A stretch of 64,000 bases of DNA from positions 868,001 to 932,000 of the forward strand of contig JAYJMM010000103.1 of NCBI GenBank assembly GCA_037349105.1, given 5' to 3'. The translations under genes were made by a program, and so were the position numbers. This document shows positions 14,301-26,300 of this stretch, in pieces. The notes under the pieces were generated by a model. The model searched no databases. It had not been told where the DNA came from and worked only from the letters and a program-made list of their open reading frames with translations. This DNA comes from Limnomonas spitsbergensis (taxonomy: Eukaryota; Chlorophyta; Chlorophyceae; Chlamydomonadales). Each line of letters opens with the position of its first letter. The first letter of the stretch is position 1.

Positions 14301-17300
14301 TTTTACTGACCATGCAGCATATTTTACTGACCATGCAGCATATTTTACCGACCATGCAGCATATTTTACTGACCATGCAGCATATTTTACTAACCATGCA
14401 GCATATTTTACTGACCATGCAGCATATTTTACTGACCATGCAGCATATTTTGCATGACCATGCAGCATATTTTACTGACCATGCAGCATATTTTACTGAC
14501 CATGCAGCATATTTTACTGACCATGCAGCATATTTTACTGACCATGCAGCATATTTTGCATGACCATGCAGCATATTTTACTGACCATGCAGCATATTTT
14601 ACTGACCATGCAGCATATTTTACTGACCATGCAGCATATTTTACTGACCATGCAGCATATTTTACTGACCATGCAGCATATTTTACTAACCATGTAGCAT
14701 ATTTTACCGACCATGCAGCATATTTTACTAACCATGTAGCATATTTTACTGACCATGCAGCATATTTTACTGACCATGCAGCATATTTTACCGACCATGC
14801 AGCATATTTTACTGACCATTAGCAAGTTTATAATAGTGCACACCAGACTGTCTTTGGGGGGCCGCCGTACAGCCCATTGAGGACCCGCCCTAAACTGGCT
14901 AACAGCCGGAGACTGCCAGGCAGCCAATACTAGGCCTATGAGGAATCGCCCCAAACTGACTAACAGCCGGAGACTGCCAGGCAGCCAATGCTGGGCCAAA
15001 AGGGACCTGGCCCTAACTGGCTTTCCGCTCCAGGCCCCCTCGGCTGTAGGCCATGTAGCTGACATGTAGCTGACATGTAGCTGAAGCGCGCTATGACAAA
15101 TGCCCCAAGCAGAGGGTGGGTAGCAGAAGTCCGGAATCGGGGTAAAAATCTTACGCTGGCGCTTACAGGAGAAGCCCTTGAGAAGCGGTTCGAGATCCAT
15201 GCGGCACTTTTGACCCCCCCCCCCTACCCCCGGGCCTGCCCCAAGTGATTGATCACCTCCTCCCTGGGCCTGCCTCCCGCTGGGTTTAGGTCTAAGGGCC
15301 TGCCTCTATTGATTAAGATTGACCTGTGTGAGAATTTAGGGTTCACGGGTTAGGGTCAAGTTTCAGGTCTAAGGGTTTGCCTCTATTGTTTAAGACTGAC
15401 CTGCGTGAAGTGTTGCTTCATGTCTGTGGCCAGCACCATGTCGATGGCCAGCTTGCGGACTGTGGTCAGGACCTTGGGGGAGAGCCCCTTGAGGAAGTTG
15501 TGCTGATCTTGCTGGAGGAGCTTGAACGCGGCAGCCTGAGCATGGGCGGGCAGGGGATGGGTGAGTGGGTGGGCGGGGGGGGGGGGGGGGCACCAGTGTT
15601 CAACCAGTCTTGTCCAGGGTGCTTGCATGCTCTTAAAAGAAACATCCTCACCCGATAGGTCTTATATCTTTAAAAGCTCTACATCCTCTTTTTAAACAGA
15701 ACGCCAAAACTCAGCAAATCATGCAACAGGAAAATAAATATAGAAAAGGCTTGTTGATTTCTTTGTAAACCAATATTTGAACTAGCAGCGATGTACTAGT
15801 TACCTAAACATCGAATTTGAGCACGGTCCCATACCCTAAACTTTGCGCTCATAATTCAAACTGGTAGCACAGAAAGCGCAAGCCAGTTGAATCTATGACG
15901 GTTTAGGGTTAAGGGTTTTAGGGTTTAGGGTTATCATCCTAACCCTGAACCCTCACCAGATGCTGGATAAGGCTGTCATGAACCTGAACCCTAACCTCCC
16001 ACCATATGCTGGATGAGGGCTGTCATCACCCTGAACCCCACACCCTTCACCATATGCTGGATGAGGGCTGTCATCACCCTGAACCTCAAACCCTTCACCA
16101 TATGCTGGATGATGGCTGTCATCACCATAAACCCCAAACCCTCACCATATGCTGGATGAGGGCTGTCATCACCCTGAACCCCACACCCTCACCAGATACT
16201 GGATGAGGGCTGTCACAACCCTAAACCCCAAACCCTCACCAGATGGTGGACGAGGGCTGTCATCACCCTGAACCCTAAACCCTCGCCAGATGCTGGATGA
16301 GGGCTGTCATCACCCTGAACCCTAAACCCTCACCAGATGCTGGATGAGGTATGTCATCACCCTGAACCCCAAACCCTCACAAGATGCTGGATGAGGGCTG
16401 TCATCACCCTGAACCCTAAACCCTTCACCATATGCTGGATGAGGGCTGTCATCACCCCAAACCCTCACCAGAAGCTGGATGAGGGCTGTCATCACCCTGA
16501 AACCCAAACCCTCACCAGATGCTGGATGAGGGCTGTCATCACCCCAAACCCTCACCAGAAGCTGGAGGAGGGCTGTCATCACCCTGAAACCCAAACCCTC
16601 ACCAGATGCTGGATGAGGGCTGTCATCACCCCAAACCCTCACCAGAAGCTGGATGAGGGCTGTCATCATCCTGAAACCCAAACCCTCACCAGATGCTGGA
16701 TAAGGGCTGTCATCACCCCAAACCCTCACCAGAAGCTGGATGAGGGCTGTCATCACCCTGAAACCCAAACCCTCACCAGATACTGGATGAGGGCTGTCAC
16801 CACCCTAAACCCTAAACCCTCACCAGATGCTGGATGAGGGCTGTCATCACCCTAATCCCTCACAATATGCTGGATGAGGGCTGTCATTACCCTGAACCCT
16901 AAACCTGCACCATATGGTCGATGAGGGCTGTCATCACCCTGAACCCCAAACCCTCACCAAATGCTGGATGAGGGCTGTCATCACCCTGAACCCCAAACCC
17001 GCACCATATGCTGGATGAGGGATGTTGATACCCTGAACCCCAAACCCTCACCAGATGGTGGATGAGGGCTGTCATCACCCTAAACCCCAAACCCTCACCA
17101 TATGGTGGATAAGGGCTATCAATACCCTGAACCCTTAACCCTCACCAGATGGTGGTTCTCCATCGGCGAGCGGTCGTTGTACAACAGTGCCAGCTCATCA
17201 TTGGACTTGATCAGGAAGTCGTTGTTGAGGCCCTGAGGGAGCAGGGATGGGGGACAGGGGAGGGGGGGGAACGGAGCATGGATGCATGTACGACAAGAGG

Positions 17301-20300
17301 GGAGATGAGGGGGATGGGCGAATGGATGGATGCTCAGTATGGAATTTACAGCAAGAGGGGAGATGAGGGGGGGCTGGGAAATAGACGGCACATTACCACG
17401 TCTTATGCACCAAGTGTAATGGTGGTTATAAGCCCCGGTTTTAGTCACGAGTAGTGGAATAAGGGGGGATGGACACTTTATATTGGTAAGTCCGATCTGA
17501 TATGAACCATTTTTTTTTGCGTTGCAGAGTTGGCTTCATTAAGAATACCGGTAGTCTCCTTTTCCAAACATTTCACAAAGGAAACCCAGTCATTAAGGTT
17601 GTTGAGGCCACATTCAAAATTTGTCGGATACTGCCATGCACCGCGATTTCGCATTCTTGCATTCCTTTAATATTAAAACAGCACCATGTATGAAACAGGG
17701 AACTGCTAACCATCAGGGACTATGTTGGGGGGGGAGGGCACATCATGGGGGGACACAAAAACGCAATAAGTGTTTCAGACATTGACGTATGCATGCTAAG
17801 AAATAAAGCACCAACAGCCGGAGTGACACCTGAACAAGGCATGATTCCTGATAGCCTTGCTTTTATCTGCCTTCTGCTAATGCTGTGTTGCAGCTGTGTA
17901 ATCAGACCCAGTAATAACCCCCAATGAACTATGGGATGTGCTAGCGTTGTTGCTTGACCCACACTATGATAGGCAGCCTTGGCAGTGGAGGCACAAAGTA
18001 CAACTTTTCATTCTGTTGTGAGGGCACCGATTAACGTTTTGATGAAAAAGGATTTTCCAGTGCCTCCAGGACCATTTTTCTATAGAGCCTCGGTGAAGCG
18101 GTTTTTTTCGATGTGGCAGCGATCGCCTTCAAAGCTGCAGCCTTGTCAGGGGGACTTCAAAAGCGGAGTAATGTCGAGAGCAACTGTAACAAAAGTTTCT
18201 TTACGGTAGGCGAGTACATGCACTTAGTTGAGGACAGATTTAAATAAAACCATGTATTACTGCGTCGAGGGATTTAGTCAGAATGGTAGCATGCATGTCA
18301 TCCCCAACACAATAGTGTTGAGGTCGGCTATGATATCTTGAGACGCCTGAATGGGGCCCTGACTCTCAATATATGACTCAGTTTGCATTTTTGACTTGCC
18401 ACTCCTCCCGCTAAAATCTTCGACCATTTTGTAATGCAGGCTTGTAACTCCACATCAGTGTTCATTCCACACCTTTTGCACAACTGCAGACTCGTGTCAG
18501 CCCGTGATTTTGTTAAATTGTTAATTAATTGTTTAACTCCATCAACAATGGGGTTCAGTACATCACGATGGTGACGAGAATGTTTTAGAACGAACGAAGC
18601 AGTTTATTCCCACCTGGCTGGGGTAAGTATGTAAGAATAACGTACACAGTGGGTGTCAGAACAAAAACTACTGTCATGCCATTTTCATCCACATGACAAG
18701 TTCCTTATCCACAAAGTTGGCCGAAGTAGCAGTGTGGACTGACCTCGTAAAGACGGAAGTACTCCTTGACTTTCAATGCCACCAAACTATCATGCCTAGC
18801 GAAATACTTGGCTACCATGGGGTTGGTATCAGCTCTTTGCATGGTTCGTTTAAATAATAACTGAGTTGCGGGAATTTTATCGCAACATGCCAACATGCAC
18901 AAACTTGTGTGTGCCAGGGTTTATCACGAAGTCGAACTTCTGCAATTTCCATGCAGTCTCCGGGGTGATGATGGTACAAGTGAGGACACATGCAACAGAT
19001 GCAGTTACCAGACCAGCACTTGATTTCACTGTTTCACAACTCGACATCATCTCGATCTGTCCGTCATCCATGTGGCAATGTGTGCATGTGTTGATCCTTG
19101 AGACTGGAATTTTTTCGCCAAGGTGCCATTTTATAAACTACTGCAGCCTCATCGCTAATAACCTAGTTGCTTCACATGGTGCTTTATTTGGAAAACAAGT
19201 TTGTAAGCTCCTGTCAGCCTACCTCATCACCTTAAGGCTGCAGCTCACTCAGCTACCTTTTTGGTTAACTCACTCACCTCTTCCCAAGAAAACTCATTAG
19301 TGGTGAGAGTGAAAAAGAAATCAGGCAAGTACTCGACCAGTGCCTTGCACTTCTGATGCCAGTGAAAAAATACCCAGGGTACTCTTACCCTTACCAGGGT
19401 ACTCTTACCCTTACCAGGGTAAACGACTTTTACCAGGGTAAACGCGTTTACCTAGTATCGGACATTTTCACCCTAGTAAAAAGCCGTTTTACCCTCTTAC
19501 CCTTACCAGGGTACTCTTACCTTACTTCAAAAGCCGTTTTACCCTGTTAACGCCCCCCATGCCGTCTTGTGGTGAATTAGAAGGCTGATGCCCCCCACTG
19601 TACACCATTCCCCCCTGCCCCCCCCCTGCATCTGTCCCTGCCCCTCCTCCCACTATACCTTGTGCTCGTAGTCGTGAATCACAGCCGACAGCATGGCCAC
19701 AAGGAACTCCGTGTCAACAAGCGTGGGGACAGACCCCCCTTCCTCCGGCAGTGCCCGTACCGCTCTGTGGACACCACCATTGGTCAGGATGCAGTACAGG
19801 TTGCGCACCACGTCAGCGGCGTGGATCCTAGGGGGGACAGCAGGCAGTACACATAAAGTACATCAGTAAGAAATGCAGTACAGGTTGCGCATCATGTCAG
19901 CGGCGTGGATCCTAGGGGGGACAGCAGGCAGTACAAAGGAAGTACATGAGCGATACATTTGAGAAGAGCAGTACAGGTTGCGCACCACATCAGCGGCGTG
20001 AATCTTAAGGGGGAAAGCAGGCAGCACACGTGAAGTACATAAGCGGTACATTATAAGAAACGCAGGACAGGCTGCGTTCCACGTCAGCCGTGTGGAGCAG
20101 TACACATCAAGGGACTGCTCCACAGAGCAGCGGTACGTTTAAAGCGGAGCAGTACAAGTTACAAACCTCTTACAAACCGAGAAGCAGTGAGTCCTCAAAA
20201 CAAACTCGCCACTTTCCTCTTGATTTCCCTATTTGACGTCACCGTTACCTCGCTACTGAGCCTAGGCTCTGCCGAGTTATTTGTTTGCTTACCAATTTGG

Positions 20301-23300
20301 TTACCACTCGCAACCAGTAACCACTTAACTGATTTTGGGTCATCAGCTGTCACCACCCCACCTGTGTTCCTTTTTGTGACTCAGCTACATATCAGATACC
20401 ACCCAGCTCCCGCCCGAGGCCCCAAGTGTGGCCAGCCAAGCTGCTTGGGCCGCCGGCCGGTCCAGGTTTGGTCCCAATGGGGCCTCTGACGGCCGCAGGG
20501 CGGCCTACTGATGGTGGCCTTGTACCCGAAAAAAGAAACACTGCCCCCGAGTGCCCCCCCTACCCTTGCTCCCGCTGCCCAACACCTCGAGTGCCCCCCC
20601 CCTCCCCCCCCAGTGCTCCCGTTGCCCCTCACCTCGAGTGGTACGGATTGTTCATGTACCCATCCTCCACGTGACACAGGAAGCGGGCCAGGCGAGCCTG
20701 GTTGTTCCTGATAGGCGGAGGACAAGGCACAAACGGTGGGACGGCAAGGTGATCAGTTGTTCCTGACAAAGGGGGAGCATGACACAGGAAGCGGGCCAGG
20801 CGAGCCTGGTTGTTCCTATTAGGCGGAGGAGGGTGCACGAGCTTCATATGAGCAGCTAGTGATCTGGCTAATATAAAAGGATTGGTGTTGAGTGAAAAAG
20901 AAATTCGCCTGGCACAGGAAGCAGGCCAGGCGAGCCTGGTTGTTTGTGACAAAGGGAGAGAATGGGGCACAAGGGGCCGAGCAGCGAGGTGATTGGTTGG
21001 GGTCATAGGTTGAAGCTTTGCATTCGGGACGACAGTCAAAAACAGTTCCTTCGTAGGAGGATTTAGGTACGAGGGGCCAGGCGAGCCTGCTTGTTCCTGA
21101 TAGGAGGATGGGGCACAAGGGGCCAGGCGAGCCTGCTTATTCCTTACAAAGGGGGAGGAGGGGTCCATGACAGCATGAGGGGTCGGACACATCAGCATAA
21201 TCAGATAGTGGAGGGGGGCACACGGAGATGGCCGCAGGGTAAAGTTGCAGGGTTCGTCCAAGGGGGGGGGGGGGGTACATGCAAACTATGGAGTCTCATC
21301 TTCCATGCTATTGGCCTTGTCTTGGTCTGAATCAGATAATGTACTAGGCATCTTTGGCTTAATTATTGACAACGATTGCTGTAAGAAGGCCTGACGGGGA
21401 CCTCACACGATGTATGAAGAAGGTATGTATGAAGGGCTGTCCTTTTGACCCAGTCGTCCAGCCGCTCAAATTGCGGAATCCTCACGGGCTGAACCTTTCA
21501 AATATCTTAAGCGGGCGTCCACGCGCTGGCGTGTCGGCTCAGATCCTTTTTGACAAGACAGGAGTGAAGTTTACTGAATCTCAGTTTGCAGCCTAACTGG
21601 AATGTAGTAAGGCGGTACTGATTTGTATGGTAGCCCGTGTAAGGTCCACGAGCGTCTAGCTTACGAGATTACTGCCACAATCGACGACTGCAAGAACGTG
21701 TTCAGAGGAAAGAGCAAGAGGAGTGTGATGATCACAACGTCCGATTCAGATCAAGGTAAGTTCAAAGCAACATACCTCAATAACATAGGCATTAGGCATT
21801 GCTTACCTCGTATCTAGAAAGAGCTTGAACCTCCTGAAGATTGCGAAAGCAAGCGTGGACAGCGGCCGCCCGCCTGACACCTCGTTGAGCTCAAAGCTGT
21901 CAAATTGCCAGTCGTCAATCTTGGCCAGACAGCACAGGACCTGAGCGCGCACAAACACACACGGAATGTAAAAGATGAACAGATAAAACAACACCTGCAT
22001 CAAACAAACACAGGAGATGTGAAAGATATGCCCCTGAACGCAGAAAAGCAAAATCCCAAAGCAGCAAGGGGAGTCCAGTAATTTAGTTAAGACTAAATAC
22101 CTCATCAACAACAACAACAACAACAACAACAACATAGGCCCTGACTCCCATACTAGGAGATTCAGCACAAGACCTGCATCACACACACATTATTCAGACG
22201 GTGGTTTCAGGGTCGAGTGTTAAGGGTTTGGACCATAATCTCGAAGCCCTTTGGCCAAAGAGCACATGACCTGTACCACACACACAACGTTCATGCAGTG
22301 GGGACAAAAGGGTCAGTGTTCAGGGTTCCAAAAAGGACCCCCATCCCCGATCCCTTAAACCCTGAACCCCTAGGCCAGGCGGTGCAAGCCCTGCATCACA
22401 AACACAATGTTCAGGCCATGGTTTCATGTGTCAGGGTCTAATTAACCCTGAACCCTTGGCCAGGCAACACATAACCTGCACGCACACACAATGCTCAGGC
22501 CCAACCTCGGCCAGCACCTGACAAGGACAGCAAGCTTAGCTCAGGGCTGTCGAATCGCCGTTAAAGGTTTAGGTTTAAGATCATCGCCCACATGTATATG
22601 GATACCTTAAACACATATGTATACAATTACGGTCCCTGCTCGCCTTTTCTCAGCTGCCTACCATAAACGACCGTCCGACCGACGGATGGCCCCGTGTGTC
22701 GCAGTCTGTCCCCCCCCATGCAGCAGCGTTGGGCCTCCGCTTTCCAAATTCGAATTTCGGGCTTTTGCCCTTATTTGAAATATGTCCAGCTGTCTCAGCC
22801 CCTGCACCCTCACCTGATCAGTGGGTTCGCGGAGGATCCGGTGAGATCGATCGCTGGCTGACCACGTGCCTGACATATTGGAGGATAGCAGGTGCCTGCA
22901 GGGAATAAAAGAAATTAAAAGGGCATGAGTGGGAGTGAATGGTGTGTGTGTGTGGGGGGGGGGGGGGGGGGTAAATGAAGTGTGTGTGTGTGGGGGGGTG
23001 AGAGTGTGTGTGTGTGGGGGGGGGGGGGGGGAGAGTGTGTGTGTATATGGGGTAGGGTGAATGGTGAGGGGACGGATGGTGATGAGGGTGAATGGTGAGG
23101 AGCCGTGAATGTTGAGTGGGATTGATTGTTGAGTGGAGGGGGCTGAATGGCAAGGGGATAGATGGTGATGATAGTGAATGGTGGGTGGGCTGAGTGGTGA
23201 GGGCTGAGGTGTGGTCCCCACACATTACCCCCCCCCCCTGCCCCCAGCCTAAACTCAGGCCAAAATTTGCAGTTAGGTACCCACCCCTCCCCCTAGCCTG

Positions 23301-26300
23301 ACCTCAGGCCACACTTCCATATGCCGCCAGCTGAGTGCAACCCCCCTCCCAGCCTGACCTCAGGCCACACTTCCATATGCCGCCAGCTGAGTGCAACCCC
23401 CCTCCCAGCCTGACCTCAGGCCACACTTCCATATGCCGCCATCTGAGTGCAACCCCCCTCCCAGCCTGACCTCAGGCCACACTTCCATATGCCGCCATCT
23501 AAGTGCAACCCCCCTCCCAGCCTGACCTCAGGCCACACTTCCGCAGGCCGCCAGCTGAGTGCAACCCCTCTCCCAGCCTGACCTCAGGCCACACTTCCGC
23601 AGGCCGCCAGCTGAGTGCAACCCCTCTCCCAGCCTGACCTCAGGCCACACTTCCATATGCCGCCAGCTGAGTGCAACCCCTCTCCCAGCCTGACCTCAGG
23701 CCACACTTCCGCAGGCCGCCAGCTGAGTGCAACCCCCCTCCCAGCCTGACCTCAGGCCACACTTCCGCAGGCCGCCAGCTGAGTGCAACCCCCCTCCCAG
23801 CCTGACCTCAGGCCACACTACCGCAGGCCGCCAGCTGAGTGCAACCCCCCTCCCAGCCTGACCTCAGGCCACACTTCCATATGCCGCCAGCTGAGTGCAA
23901 CCCCCCTCCCAGCCTGACCTCAGGCCACACTTCCATATGCCGCCAGCTGAGTGCAACCCCCCTCCCAGCCTGACCTCAGGCCACACTTCCGCAGGCCGCC
24001 AGCTGAGTGCAACCCCCCTCCCAGCCTGACCTCAGGCCACACTTCCATATGCCGCCAGCTGAGTGCAACCCCCCTCCCAGCCTGACCTCAGGCCACACTT
24101 CCATATGCCGCCAGCTGAGTGCAACCCCCCTCCCAGCCTGACCTCAGGCCACACTTCCGCAGGCTGCCAGCTGAGTGCAACCCCTCTCCCAGCCTGACCT
24201 CAGGCCACACTTCCGCAGGCTGCCAGCTGAGTGCAACCCCCCTCCCAGCCTGACCTCAGGCCACACTTCCGCAGGCCGCCAGCTGAGTGCAACCCCCCTC
24301 CCAGCCTGACCTCAGGCCACACTTCCATATGCCGCCAGCTGAGTGCAACCCCCCTCCCAGCCTGACCTCAGGCCACACTTCCATATGCCGCCAGCTGAGT
24401 GCAACCCCCCTCCCAGCCTGACCTCAGGCCACACTTCCGCAGGCCGCCAGCTGAGTGCAACCCCCCTCCCAGCCTGACCTCAGGCCACACTTCCGCAGGC
24501 CGCCAGCTGAGTGCAACCCCCCTCCCAGCCTGACCTCAGGCCACACTTCCGCAGGCTGCCAGCTGAGTGCAACCCCCCTCCCAGCCTGACCTCAGGCCAC
24601 ACTTCCATATGCCGCCAGCTGAGTGCAACCCCCCTCCCAGCCTGACCTCAGGCCACACTTCCGCAGGCTGCCAGCTGAGTGCAACCCCTCTCCCAGCCTG
24701 ACCTCAGGCCACACTTCCGCAGGCCACCAGCTGAGTACAACCCCCCTCCCAGCCTGACCTCAGGCCACACTTCCGCAGGCTGCCAGCTGAGTGCAACCCC
24801 CCTCCCAGCCTGACCTCAGGCCACACTACCGCAGGCCGCCAGCTGAGTGCAACCCCCCTCCCAGCCTGACCTCAGGCCACACTTCCATATGCTGCCAGCT
24901 GAGTGCAACCCCCCTCCCAGCCTGACCTCAGGCCACACTTCCGCAGGCCGCCAGCTGAGTGCAACCCCCCTCCCAGCCTGACCTCAGGCCACACTTCCAT
25001 ATGCCGCCAGCTGAGTGCAACCCCCCTCCCAGCCTGACCTCAGGCCACACTTCCGCAGGCCACCAGCTGAGTACAACCCCCCTCCCAGCCTGACCTCAGG
25101 CCACACTTCCATATGCCGCCAGCTGAGTGCAACCCCCCTCCCAGCCTGACCTCAGGCCACACTTCCGCAGGCCGCCAGCTGAGTGCAACCCCCCTCCCAG
25201 CCTGACCTCAGGCCACACTTCCATATGCCGCCAGCTGAGTGCAACCCCCCTCCCAGCCTAACCTCAGGCCACACTTCCGCAGGCCGCCAGCTGAGTGCAA
25301 CCCCCCTCCCAGCCTGACCTCAGGCCACACTTCCATATACCGCCAGCTGAGTGCAACCCCCCTCCCAGCCTGACCTCAGGCCACACTTCCGCAGGCCGCC
25401 AGCTGAGTGCAACCCCCCTCCCAGCCTGACCTCAGGCCACACTTCCATATGCCGCCAGCTGAGTGCAACCCCCCTCCCAGCCTGACCTCAGGCCACACTT
25501 CCGCAGGCCGCCAGCTGAGTGCAACCCCCCTCCCAGCCTGACCTCAGGCCACACTTCCATATGCCGCCAGCTGAGTGCAACCCCCCTCCCAGCCTGACCT
25601 CAGGCCACACTTCCATATGCCGCCATCTGAGTGCAACCCCCCTCCCAGCCTGACCTCAGGCCACACTTCCATATGCCGCCATCTAAGTGCAACCCCCCTC
25701 CCAGCCTGACCTCAGGCCACACTTCCGCAGGCCGCCAGCTGAGTGCAACCCCTCTCCCAGCCTGACCTCAGGCCACACTTCCGCAGGCCGCCAGCTGAGT
25801 GCAACCCCTCTCCCAGCCTGACCTCAGGCCACACTTCCATATGCCGCCAGCTGAGTGCAACCCCCCTCCCAGCCTGACCTCAGGCCACACTTCCATATGC
25901 CGCCATCTGAGTGCAACCCCCCTCCCAGCCTGACCTCAGGCCACACTTCCATATGCCGCCATCTAAGTGCAACCCCCCTCCCAGCCTGACCTCAGGCCAC
26001 ACTTCCGCAGGCCGCCAGCTGAGTGCAACCCCTCTCCCAGCCTGACCTCAGGCCACACTTCCGCAGGCCGCCAGCTGAGTGCAACCCCTCTCCCAGCCTG
26101 ACCTCAGGCCACACTTCCATATGCCGCCAGCTGAGTGCAACCCCTCTCCCAGCCTGACCTCAGGCCACACTTCCGCAGGCCGCCAGCTGAGTGCAACCCC
26201 CCTCCCAGCCTGACCTCAGGTCACACTTCCGCAGGCCGCCAGCTGAGTGCAACCCCCCTCCCAGCCTGACCTCAGGCCACACTACCGCAGGCCGCCAGCT

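Noticed and set aside
6856..14822. Many open frames of DHAAYFT or KICCMVS heptads
   Set aside because: Produced by the 21-bp satellite, which is stop-free in several frames on both strands; no start, regulatory or family evidence.
20765..21145. Extra real exons encoding NNQARLARFLCH
   Set aside because: They lack the rest of exon 16 and a donor, and show decay with distance; better explained as acceptor-derived repeats.
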